Source of the DNA: Lacinutrix sp. WUR7
Lineage (GTDB): Bacteria > Bacteroidota > Bacteroidia > Flavobacteriales > Flavobacteriaceae
DNA length: 64,000 nt
Direction: 5' to 3'
Assembly: GCF_016864015.1 (NCBI RefSeq)
Contig: NZ_CP045067.1
Span: 1,213,001 to 1,277,000, forward strand
The position numbers and the translations under genes are program-made. Of this stretch, positions 27,125 to 34,449 are shown one piece after another; the first letter of the stretch is position 1; each line of letters starts with the position of its first letter. Below the pieces are notes generated by a model, which saw nothing but the letters and a program-made list of their open reading frames with translations, was not told the DNA's origin and searched no databases.

Positions 27125-27209
27125 TTATTTAAATTGTGGTTAACGTTTGATATTATTACTCTTATCCCGTAAATATAATTCTTTTAAGGTAGTATGCAAA
27201 CAGCTTTTT

Positions 27210-27613
27210 TTCGAACCGCTATACCATTTTACTATAAATTTCTGTAAAATTTAAAACATAAAAAAGCTACTAAAATCAGTAATTCTATTGGAGTGTTGAT
27301 AAAAATCATACAAGCTTTAGATGGTGTTCCTGCTTTAAATAATTTTTCTTAAAAATTTAGAATAAAATAAACCTACAAATTACGTTCGAGGTTTGTTTAG
27401 GTGCCGATTCCTACTATCGAACCGCTGTAGATGGTGTTTCTGTTTTAAATAATTTTTCCTAAAAATTAAGAATAAAAAAAACTCTAATTTATGTTCCAGG
27501 TTTCTTGAGGTGTTATAATCAAAGATTCGAACCGCTGTACCATCTTTCTATAAATTTACCTAAAATTTAAAACAAAAAAAGAGCTACTAAAATTAGTAAC
27601 TCTTTTGAGGTGT
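27210..27613 (-). repeat. Degenerate array of tRNA-Cys 3' halves
   Basis: Downstream of tRNA-Cys (in its own direction) the T-arm sequence TCGAACCGCT recurs at 27211, 27417 and 27527, plus a badly decayed copy near 27305. Each is tied to the tRNA part up to the anticodon (GTAGATGGTGTT) or to a terminator-like tail. Two units of about 88 bp are near copies: 27210-27296 versus 27526-27613, and 27315-27403 versus 27425-27513. The period is about 97-110 bp. No copy retains the 5' half of the tRNA, so none is functional. Confidence 0.8.
27574..27606 (-). terminator. Terminator of tRNA-Cys
   Basis: On the minus strand a stem AGAGTTACTAA / TTAGTAGCTCT (one mismatch) is followed by a T-run, just 3' of the tRNA. 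A decayed copy of the same hairpin occurs in the repeat at 27262-27290. Confidence 0.75.
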
Positions 27614-27678
27614 CGAGCGGATTCGAACCGCTGTAGATGGTGTTGCAGACCACTGCCTAGCCGCTCGGCCACGACACC
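27608..27678 (-). tRNA. tRNA-Cys (GCA)
   Basis: 71 nt on the minus strand. The acceptor pair is GGTGTCG / CGACACC, the T-arm contains GGTTCGAATCC, and the anticodon GCA is at 27646-27644. The discriminator base is U73, the identity element of tRNA-Cys. CCA is not encoded. A TAnnTTTG element lies 47 bp upstream and a terminator immediately downstream. This is the only complete tRNA I find in the window. Confidence 0.95.
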
Positions 27679-27682
27679 CTAA

Positions 27683-27702
27683 ATTCTTATTTAAATAAGA
27701 AT
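27683..27702. repeat. Perfect 20-bp palindrome upstream of tRNA-Cys
   Basis: ATTCTTATTTAAATAAGAAT reads the same on both strands and lies between the tRNA promoter element and the tRNA 5' end. It could be a processing hairpin in the precursor or simply AT-rich symmetry. Confidence 0.5.
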
Positions 27703-27724
27703 CTCATTATTTCTAACGAGAAGG

Positions 27725-27732
27725 CAAATATA
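27725..27732 (-). promoter_or_regulatory. -7 element TATATTTG for tRNA-Cys
   Basis: Minus-strand TAnnTTTG match, 47 bp upstream of the tRNA 5' end. No TTG at 19 bp further upstream. Confidence 0.5.
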
Positions 27733-27762
27733 AAAATATTTCCCTTTTAACGCTAGTTAGTT

Positions 27763-28125
27763 TTACTTTTTTCTTTTTTCAGTAATTTCAATGGTTACCA
27801 TTTCCACATCTCCACCAATTGGAGGGTTTATTTTACTTACCGTAACTGTAGCTATGCTAACTAATCTAGATTCCTTTAACACACGTCTTAAAATACGTTT
27901 TGCAACGCTTTCTAATAAATGCGAAGGTATCGCCATTTCTTCACGAACTACTTTATTTAAAAACACATAATCTACAGTGTCTTTTAAATCATCTGTACTT
28001 GCACTTTTTTGTAAATCGGCTTTCACTTTGATATCTACGCGATAATCACTTCCAATTTTTGTCTCTTCGGTTAAGCAACCATGATTTGCAAATACACGAA
28101 TGTTTTCTACTTTAATTATTCCCAT
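27763..28125 (-). CDS. folB: Dihydroneopterin aldolase
   Basis: A 120-aa enzyme of folate synthesis converting dihydroneopterin to hydroxymethyl-dihydropterin and glycolaldehyde. Family marks: IKVENIRVFANHGCLTEE at the start (the active-site Glu region), DTVDYVFLNKVVREEM in the middle, the catalytic-Lys block VSKINPPIGGDVEMVTIEI at the end. Normal length. A -7 element lies only four bases before the start codon, suggesting a leaderless mRNA. Confidence 0.93.
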   Translation of the reverse strand: MGIIKVENIRVFANHGCLTEETKIGSDYRVDIKVKADLQKSASTDDLKDTVDYVFLNKVVREEMAIPSHLLESVAKRILRRVLKESRLVSIATVTVSKINPPIGGDVEMVTIEITEKRKK

Positions 28126-28129
28126 GGCG

Positions 28130-28137
28130 CAAAAGTA
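28130..28137 (-). promoter_or_regulatory. -7 element TACTTTTG directly before folB
   Basis: Minus-strand TAnnTTTG match; four bases (CGCC) separate it from the ATG. Transcription would begin at or within a base or two of the start codon. Confidence 0.5.
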
Positions 28138-28189
28138 GTGTAACCAAAGTCAGTTCTACTAAAATTAGTAAAGAATTTTATATAAAAAA

Positions 28190-28399
28190 CTAGTTTGTAA
28201 ATAAATCAAAAATATTGCTCAATGCACTGGTTTTTGCTTTGTAAAACTCTGTATACGTACATTTATTACAAGTTAGAGAGGTGAATTTTTGCGATTGTAC
28301 ATCAAAAATTTTAGAAAAAGTGCCACCTGTAGCTTGCATTTGTCCTACGGTATAGGAATCGTTATTACATTTCGGACAATGATAGTTAATGTTTTTCAT
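28190..28399 (-). CDS. Small zinc-ribbon protein
   Basis: 69 aa. Two Cys pairs (YHCPKCNND near the start, LTCNKCTYTEFY near residue 45) form a zinc ribbon as in the small putative nucleic-acid-binding family typified by COG3478. Cytoplasmic; function unknown. About 65 bp upstream of folB on the same strand. Confidence 0.8.
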   Translation of the reverse strand: MKNINYHCPKCNNDSYTVGQMQATGGTFSKIFDVQSQKFTSLTCNKCTYTEFYKAKTSALSNIFDLFTN

Positions 28400-28460
28400 A
28401 ATTTGTATTGTTTAATTTATGTGTCTAATAATCTTTAAAAAAGTTACAAAATTTATACGC

Positions 28461-28490
28461 TTGTGCAAATATGTAGTTACTATAAATTTG
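28461..28490 (+). promoter_or_regulatory. Canonical flavobacterial promoter of glnS
   Basis: TTG at 28461-28463, then exactly 19 bp, then TAAATTTG at 28483-28490. This fits the Bacteroidota -33/-7 consensus best of all sites in the window. It lies 37 bp before the ATG at 28528, so the in-frame TTG at 28498 is at the transcript's 5' edge and unlikely to be used. Confidence 0.75.
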
Positions 28491-28527
28491 TCTAGTTTTG
28501 TATTTCAGTTTAGAAAGTAATATAATT

Positions 28528-30534
28528 ATGTCTGAAGAAACTAAAGCGCTCCATTTTATTGAGCATATTGTAGAGGAAGATTTACAAAACGGAATGTCTA
28601 AAGAGGATTTACGGTTTCGTTTTCCACCAGAACCAAATGGCTATTTGCACATTGGGCATACCAAAGCAATTGGTATTAGTTTTGGTTTGGGAGAAAGATA
28701 CAATGCACCTGTAAACCTAAGGTTTGATGATACCAATCCTGCAAAAGAAGAACAAGAATATGTGGATGCTATTAAGCGCGATATTACTTGGTTAGGCTAT
28801 ACTTGGGCTAATGAATTGTATTCGTCAGATTACTTTCAACAACTATATGATTGGGCAGTGCAGTTAATTAAAAACGGAAAAGCCTATGTCGATTCGCAGT
28901 CTTCTGAAGAAATGCGTATTCAAAAAGGAACACCAACAGAAGTAGGAACGAATAGTCCGTATAGAAATAGAAGTGTAGCAGAAAATCTAGATTTATTTCA
29001 ACGTATGAAAGATGGTGAATTTCCAAATGGAGCTCACATTCTTCGTGCTAAAATAGACATGGAAGATCCAAATATGTTGATGCGTGATCCTATCATGTAT
29101 CGCGTTATGCATGCACATCACCACAGAACAGGAAACAATTGGTGTATTTATCCAATGTACGATTGGACGCATGGGGAAAGTGATTATATAGAACAGGTTT
29201 CGCATTCCTTATGTTCTTTAGAATTTAAACCACACCGTAAATTATACGATTGGTTTAAAGAACAAGTATATCCTTTAAGCGCTGAGCAATATCCTTTAAT
29301 TCCGAAACAAAGAGAATTTGCACGCCTAAATTTAAGTTATACCATTATGAGTAAGCGTAAGCTGCTTAAATTGGTAGAAGAAGGTGTTGTTTCTGGTTGG
29401 AACGACCCAAGAATGCCAACTATTTCTGGTTTACGAAGAAGAGGGTATACACCAAATTCTATTCGTAAGTTTATAGAAAAAGTAGGCGTTGCAAAACGTG
29501 AAAACGTTATTGATGTTTCGCTTTTAGAATTTTGCATTCGTGAAGATTTAAATAAAACAGCACCAAGAGTTATGGCTGTTTTAGATCCTATAAAAGTGGT
29601 AATCACAAATTATCCAACAGATAAAGAAGAGTGGTTGGAAGCAGAAAATAATCCGGAAGATGCTGCTGCAGGAAGTCGAAAAGTGCCTTTTTCTAATGAA
29701 ATCTATATTGAAAAAGAAGACTTTAAAGAAGAAGCTAGTACTAAGTTTTTTCGATTAAAACTAGGAGGTGAGGTTAGACTGAAAAACGCATACATTATTA
29801 AAGCGGAAGAAGTTGTAAAAGATGGAAATGGAAACATTACAGAAATACACGCTACCTATACGGAAGATACCACCAAAAAAGTAAAAGGAACCTTACATTG
29901 GGTTTCTGTAAAACATGCGGTGCAAGCTGAAGTTAGAGAATACGATAGATTGTTTATTGACGAAGCTCCAGATAGCCACGAAAGTAAAGATTTTATGGAA
30001 TTTATTAATCCGAATTCTTTAAAAATAATTGAAGCTTTCGTAGAACCAAGTTTGGCCGAAGCGAAAGTAGGAGAGCAGTTTCAGTTTCAACGTTTGGGAT
30101 ATTTTAATGTAGATGAGGATGCTTCAGAAGGCAAATTAGTATTTAATAAAACGGTTGGTTTACGGGATTCTTGGGCAAAAGCAAAGCCAAAAGAAAACAC
30201 CAATCCAAACCAACAAAAACCACAACAACAAAACCAACGAAAAGCAATTAGTGTGATCCAACAATTTGGAAAAAAATACACTAATCTTCCGGAAGAAAAA
30301 CAAGCGAAAGTTAGAGCAGAAATACTAGAACTCGCTAAAGAAGTTTCTTATGAAGAATTAGAACCTCTTTTTGGAACCGCAGTTAAAAAAGCAGGTACTA
30401 GAATAGGAGCGATGCTAACTTTAGGTGTTTTATTAGAAAAAGGTTTAAAGAAAAATGAAGCGATAAACGACTTTATTGAAAAAGCTTTAGAAGATAAAAA
30501 TGAATTGTTAGTTGCAGAAGCAGCAAAGCTTTAA
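28528..30534 (+). CDS. glnS: Glutaminyl-tRNA synthetase with C-terminal extension
   Basis: 668 aa from the ATG at 28528 (MSEETKALHF). Class I synthetase charging tRNA-Gln. HIGH box: PNGYLHIGH; KMSKS box: IMSKRK. The catalytic core and the two beta-barrel anticodon domains fill the first about 555 residues. Then a Gln/Asn/Pro-rich linker (TNPNQQKPQQQNQRK) leads into about 95 helical residues (ISVIQQFGKKYTNLPEEKQA...). Extra C-terminal domains resembling the GatB/YqeY tail are known on some bacterial GlnRS, where they help bind tRNA; this one is short. Own promoter upstream and terminator downstream. Confidence 0.96.
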   Translation: MSEETKALHFIEHIVEEDLQNGMSKEDLRFRFPPEPNGYLHIGHTKAIGISFGLGERYNAPVNLRFDDTNPAKEEQEYVDAIKRDITWLGYTWANELYSSDYFQQLYDWAVQLIKNGKAYVDSQSSEEMRIQKGTPTEVGTNSPYRNRSVAENLDLFQRMKDGEFPNGAHILRAKIDMEDPNMLMRDPIMYRVMHAHHHRTGNNWCIYPMYDWTHGESDYIEQVSHSLCSLEFKPHRKLYDWFKEQVYPLSAEQYPLIPKQREFARLNLSYTIMSKRKLLKLVEEGVVSGWNDPRMPTISGLRRRGYTPNSIRKFIEKVGVAKRENVIDVSLLEFCIREDLNKTAPRVMAVLDPIKVVITNYPTDKEEWLEAENNPEDAAAGSRKVPFSNEIYIEKEDFKEEASTKFFRLKLGGEVRLKNAYIIKAEEVVKDGNGNITEIHATYTEDTTKKVKGTLHWVSVKHAVQAEVREYDRLFIDEAPDSHESKDFMEFINPNSLKIIEAFVEPSLAEAKVGEQFQFQRLGYFNVDEDASEGKLVFNKTVGLRDSWAKAKPKENTNPNQQKPQQQNQRKAISVIQQFGKKYTNLPEEKQAKVRAEILELAKEVSYEELEPLFGTAVKKAGTRIGAMLTLGVLLEKGLKKNEAINDFIEKALEDKNELLVAEAAKL

Positions 30535-30555
30535 TAAACAAGTACATATAAAATG

Positions 30556-30583
30556 ACCTTGGTTATATAACCAAGGTTTTTTT
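30556..30583 (+). terminator. Rho-independent terminator after glnS
   Basis: A perfect inverted repeat ACCTTGGTTA / TAACCAAGGT with a minimal loop, then a run of T. Confidence 0.9.
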
Positions 30584-30617
30584 GTACATTGAAAACAACT
30601 AACTAATACTATTAAAA

Positions 30618-31103
30618 ATGGAACAACTTATTAACCCTTGGTCAATACCAGTAGCCGCTGTTGCTGCTTTAGTAATTGGTGCAATTTGGTATAACCCAAA
30701 AGTCTTTGGTAACGTCTGGATGCGAGAATCTGGTATGACAGAAGAGAAAATGAAAGGTGCTAACATGCTAAAAATATTTGGTTTGTCTTTAGTTTTTGCA
30801 GCAATGTTGGCTGGATTATTAATGAATTATACAAACCATCAATGGGGAGCAATAGGAATGATAGGAGGAAGACCAGAAACAGCTTTACCATCCTTTGAAG
30901 CTTTTATGGCCGACTACGGAAACGCTTTTAGAACCTTTAAACATGGCGCATTACACGGAACCATGTTTGGTATTCTTGGTGCATTACCAATAATTGGAAC
31001 TATCGCTTTATTTGAGCGTAAAAGTGCTAAGTATATTTTTATAAACGCAGGGTATTGGATTGTTACGCTAGGAGTAATGGGAGCATTAATTTGTGGATTA
31101 TAA
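30618..31103 (+). CDS. DUF1761-family membrane protein
   Basis: 161 aa. Four hydrophobic segments; the family start is present (VAALVIGAIWYNPKVFGNVW), with HGALHGTMFGILGALPIIGT near the third segment. An inner-membrane protein of unknown function. Flanked by terminators on both sides, hence a single-gene unit. Confidence 0.85.
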   Translation: MEQLINPWSIPVAAVAALVIGAIWYNPKVFGNVWMRESGMTEEKMKGANMLKIFGLSLVFAAMLAGLLMNYTNHQWGAIGMIGGRPETALPSFEAFMADYGNAFRTFKHGALHGTMFGILGALPIIGTIALFERKSAKYIFINAGYWIVTLGVMGALICGL

Positions 31104-31126
31104 TTTTGTAATGATTTAACAGATTT

Positions 31127-31159
31127 AAAGACTGAAAATAAGAACTTTCAGTCTTTTTT
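31127..31159 (+). terminator. Rho-independent terminator after the DUF1761 gene
   Basis: Stem AAAGACTGAAA / TTTCAGTCTTT around an 8-nt loop and a T-run. It ends about 12 bp before the next start codon. Confidence 0.85.
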
Positions 31160-31170
31160 ATTTTATTTAT

Positions 31171-32328
31171 TTGATACACTTTAAACTTTTTAATACTATT
31201 GAAGACCTTCCAGAATCCTGGAACCGCCTACCAACACAAGATATTTTCCTAAAAACGTCTTTTCTAAAAGCATTAGAACAATCTTCACCAAGTAACATTA
31301 CCTCGTATTATTTAGCAATTTTTAAAGCCGAAAAACTAATTGGAATAGCCATTTTGCAGCGTATAGAAATGTATGCAGAAGATATCTTTAGGAAAACATC
31401 TACCAATATTTTTAAAGTTTGTGCAAAAAAGGCAATTGCAAAAATTGTAAGAGGAAATGGAATCATTGTTGGAAACGTAATGCATACCGGACAACATGGT
31501 TTGTTTTTTTTAAAGGAAGAAATTTCGGAAGAAGATTACCTGAATCAGATAAGTGAAGCTATTAAAGAATTACAGAAAATCATAAAAAAGAAATTCCGAA
31601 AAAAGATACGAATCATCGCTTTTAAAGATTATTTTGAAACCGATAGCATTCATGAAAACCATGCTTTTTTTAAAAAAGAAAATCTATATAAAGTACAAGT
31701 ACAACCCAATATGTTATTTGCTATTCCGAAAGAATGGCATACCAAAGAAGATTACATTGCTGCATTTACTAAAAAATATAGAGATCGTTTTAAGAGGGCA
31801 AGAAAAAAAGGTGCTTCTCTAGAACTAAGAGAATTAGATTTAGAAGACATAAATAAACACGCTAACAGACTTTTTGAGCTGTATGGGTGTGTATCAGATA
31901 ATGCAGGAGTAAACTCTTTTAAACTAGCTAATAATCATTTTTATAGTTTAAAGGAACATTTAAAAGAAGACTTTAAAATCTTCGGCTATTTTTTAAATAA
32001 CGAACTCGTTGGTTTTTATTCTTTAATTTTAAATAACAAGAAGTTGGAAACCTACTTTTTAGGTTATAAGCCAGAGCTGCAACACGAACATCAAATGTAT
32101 TTAAACATGTTATATAACATGGCTAATTTTGGTATTGAAAACAATTTTGAAACCATTGTGTTTGCAAGAACAGCAATGGAAATTAAAAGTTCTATTGGTG
32201 CAAAACCACACAAGATGTATTTGTATTTAAAACATACCAATAATATTATTGCTAACACGGTTTTAAAGCTAATTGTGAAGTATATGAATCCCATTAGAGA
32301 ATGGCAAGAACGACATCCTTTTAAGTAA
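31171..32328 (+). CDS. FemAB/GNAT-like acyltransferase
   Basis: 385 aa. The start is a TTG at 31171: no ATG lies near the N-terminus, and IHFKLFNTIEDLPESWN is the natural beginning of such a domain. The C-terminal half carries the GNAT fold of FemAB-like and BioF2-like enzymes (DRFKRARKKGASLELRELD, then FKIFGYFLNNELVGFYSLIL, then a CoA-region). Related enzymes add amino acids or acyl groups to cell-wall or lipid precursors; the substrate cannot be told. A terminator just upstream makes it its own unit. Confidence 0.7.
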   Translation: MIHFKLFNTIEDLPESWNRLPTQDIFLKTSFLKALEQSSPSNITSYYLAIFKAEKLIGIAILQRIEMYAEDIFRKTSTNIFKVCAKKAIAKIVRGNGIIVGNVMHTGQHGLFFLKEEISEEDYLNQISEAIKELQKIIKKKFRKKIRIIAFKDYFETDSIHENHAFFKKENLYKVQVQPNMLFAIPKEWHTKEDYIAAFTKKYRDRFKRARKKGASLELRELDLEDINKHANRLFELYGCVSDNAGVNSFKLANNHFYSLKEHLKEDFKIFGYFLNNELVGFYSLILNNKKLETYFLGYKPELQHEHQMYLNMLYNMANFGIENNFETIVFARTAMEIKSSIGAKPHKMYLYLKHTNNIIANTVLKLIVKYMNPIREWQERHPFK

Positions 32329-32406
32329 AAAACTTAACCAATATTTAACGATTAACACTTTGATTATTAGTTATATATCATTAACTTTTGTAAGAATTTA
32401 AGTGCC

Positions 32407-32631
32407 ATGAAAAAAACACAAAAAATATTAGTCAAAATTTCAAATATTTTACTAGATATAAAAGCAAATCATAATGAATTGTATGTACTTTTAGATGAAA
32501 ACCCTATTACAATACCTACTTTAGAACAGCCTAAAGTGGATGCTAATTCACTCGAAGATTATTTAATTAGCCTTAAGGAGATTCTAAAAAGATATAATAA
32601 AAATCATAAAAAAAACCTCAAGCTAACTTGA
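32407..32631 (+). CDS. Small hypothetical helical protein
   Basis: 74 aa, unrecognised. Lys/Leu-rich helices (KILVKISNILLDIKANHNEL, NSLEDYLISLKEILKRYNKN). The stop codon lies inside the loop of a terminator hairpin, typical of a genuine short gene. Cytoplasmic, function unknown. Confidence 0.6.
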   Translation: MKKTQKILVKISNILLDIKANHNELYVLLDENPITIPTLEQPKVDANSLEDYLISLKEILKRYNKNHKKNLKLT

Positions 32632-32640
32632 GGTTTTTTA
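32609..32640. terminator. Terminator overlapping the end of the 74-aa gene
   Basis: Stem AACCTCAAG / CTTGAGGTT with flanking A- and T-runs; it also serves the convergent SPFH gene. Confidence 0.88.
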
Positions 32641-32661
32641 TTAAAAGTAAAAGATTTTAAT

Positions 32662-33591
32662 TTACTTGTTTTTCTTATTAAGTTTCGCTTCTTTCATCGC
32701 TTCACCTATTTCGTTACTTGCTGCAAAACTAGCAACCATATCGTTTAGCATATTACTTCCTGCTTGTGGCGAATTTGGTAATAAAATTAAATTACTATTT
32801 GTTTCGCTACCAATAGCTTGTAACGTATCATAATGTTGTGTTACTACAATTAAAGCAGATGCTTCTTGACTGTTAATACCTACTTTATTAAGCACTTCTA
32901 CAGATTCTTCTAAACCTCTAGCAATTTCACGACGTTGGTCTGCAATACCTTGTCCTTGTAAACGCTTACTTTCTGCTTCGGCTTTTGCTTTTTCAACAAT
33001 TAAAATACGTTGTGCATCTCCTTCATATTGTGCAGCAGTTTTTTCTCTATCTGCAGCATTAATACGGTTCATTGCTTCTTTTACTTGCGCATCTGGATCA
33101 ATATCCGTTACTAAGGTTTTAATAATATCAAAACCATAGTCTAGCATCGCATCGTTAAGTTCTGTCTTTACCGCAATAGCAACATCATCTTTACGTAAAA
33201 ACACATCATCTAAAATCATTTTTGGTACTTCTGCACGAACGACATCAAATACATAAGACGTAATTTGATCATGCGGATAATCTAGTTTGTAAAAAGCATC
33301 ATATACTTTTTGAGTAATTACACGATATTGTACAGATACTTTTAGACGAACAAATACATCATCTTTCGTTTTAGTTTCTACAATAACATCTAATTGTTGA
33401 ATTTTTAAACTTAAACGACCTGCAATTTTATCTACTAATGGAATTTTCATGTGTAATCCAGACGGACTTATTTTATGAAATTTACCAAAGCGTTCAATAA
33501 TTGCGGATGTTTGTTGTTTTACTACAAAGAAGGCGGAAATCAAAATGATTAGTCCGAAAAAAAGAATTGGTATAAAAAGAAAGTTTCCCAT
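32662..33591 (-). CDS. SPFH/stomatin-like membrane protein (slipin)
   Basis: 309 aa. An N-terminal hydrophobic anchor (FLFIPILFFGLIILISAFFV) leads into the SPFH/band-7 domain (about 25-190: QQTSAIIERFGKFHKISPSG, LSLKIQQLDVIVETKTKDDV) and a long helical coiled coil (EKTAAQYEGDAQRILIVEKA). It scaffolds membrane microdomains; no NfeD partner is adjacent, so it is of the stand-alone type. Alone on the minus strand between convergent neighbours. Confidence 0.93.
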   Translation of the reverse strand: MGNFLFIPILFFGLIILISAFFVVKQQTSAIIERFGKFHKISPSGLHMKIPLVDKIAGRLSLKIQQLDVIVETKTKDDVFVRLKVSVQYRVITQKVYDAFYKLDYPHDQITSYVFDVVRAEVPKMILDDVFLRKDDVAIAVKTELNDAMLDYGFDIIKTLVTDIDPDAQVKEAMNRINAADREKTAAQYEGDAQRILIVEKAKAEAESKRLQGQGIADQRREIARGLEESVEVLNKVGINSQEASALIVVTQHYDTLQAIGSETNSNLILLPNSPQAGSNMLNDMVASFAASNEIGEAMKEAKLNKKNK

Positions 33592-33637
33592 AATTTGTTT
33601 TTTTGATGGTTAAAATAATATGACTTTAAAATTAAAC

Positions 33638-33645
33638 TATATTTG
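33638..33645 (+). promoter_or_regulatory. -7 element TATATTTG before the barrel-like protein gene
   Basis: Full TAnnTTTG match 21 bp before the ATG at 33667. It overlaps an in-frame TTG at 33643, so that codon is not the start. Confidence 0.55.
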
Positions 33646-33666
33646 TTCAAACTACACCAAAGAATT

Positions 33667-34353
33667 ATGAAATTTAAACAATACATCTTATTAGTAGCAC
33701 TTTCTATAGGTTTTGTTACAATTAATTATGCGCAACATAGAACAGTGCCAATAAAAAACGGAGTAGGAATTCTAGGAGGACTGACGCAGTTTGATATTAT
33801 GACTGATAATTTTGATACTAAAGCTGGTAATGGATGGATTGCAGGAGGATCTGCAACAGTAGATTTACCACATAAGTTTTATAATATGAGTTATAGTATT
33901 CAACTTTCTGAAAACACTGTTGGTATTGCTGCACGTCCAATCCCTTTAATTACTTCGGAAGAATATATCGATTATAAACTTTTTACCGCACAGATTTCTT
34001 TACAAGCACATATTAAAATTGTGGAAAGCTTTTTAACGCTAGACGTTGGACCAATGTTACAATACAATAGTGAATTGGAGCTGAAAGATGATAAATACGA
34101 AAATTATTTTATAAGTAATTATACCAATCTACAAGCAAAAGATATTAGTGATATTTCTAAATTTAACGTGGATGGCGCTATTGGTTTATCTGCCGGAATT
34201 AGCCATTTTAGAATTAAAGTACAATACATTTATGGCTTTACTAATATGTTAGGAAAACTAAATAAGAACGATTTAGATACGCTAGGAAATAGTGAAAGTA
34301 AGTTTAAAGGAAATCAATCTATGCTTGCCTTTACACTTATGATTACCTTATAA
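33667..34353 (+). CDS. Predicted outer-membrane beta-barrel protein
   Basis: 228 aa. Signal peptide KQYILLVALSIGFVTINYAQ. The mature part alternates short amphipathic strands (GVGILGGLTQFDIMTDNF, FLTLDVGPMLQYNSEL, HFRIKVQYIYGFTNMLG) and ends in the aromatic/hydrophobic strand MLAFTLMITL, as PorT-like barrels of this phylum do. No specific family recognised. It has its own promoter and a terminator. Confidence 0.75.
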   Translation: MKFKQYILLVALSIGFVTINYAQHRTVPIKNGVGILGGLTQFDIMTDNFDTKAGNGWIAGGSATVDLPHKFYNMSYSIQLSENTVGIAARPIPLITSEEYIDYKLFTAQISLQAHIKIVESFLTLDVGPMLQYNSELELKDDKYENYFISNYTNLQAKDISDISKFNVDGAIGLSAGISHFRIKVQYIYGFTNMLGKLNKNDLDTLGNSESKFKGNQSMLAFTLMITL

Positions 34354-34397
34354 AATTACCTTATTGTTATTCTGAATTTGTTTCAGAATCTTAAAAT

Positions 34398-34428
34398 AAA
34401 AAAGCGAGCCGTTAAGCTCGCTTTTTTT
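34398..34428. terminator. Bidirectional terminator between the barrel protein and gltX
   Basis: Stem AAAAAGCGAGC / GCTCGCTTTTT around a 6-nt loop. The two flanking genes converge on it. Confidence 0.92.
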
Positions 34429-34449
34429 ATTTTATATGTAAGTCAATAG

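Noticed and set aside
27125-27607. CRISPR array at the 27 kb repeats
   Set aside because: Units are irregular in length, degenerate, and all derive from the tRNA-Cys 3' half; there are no unique spacers and no cas genes.
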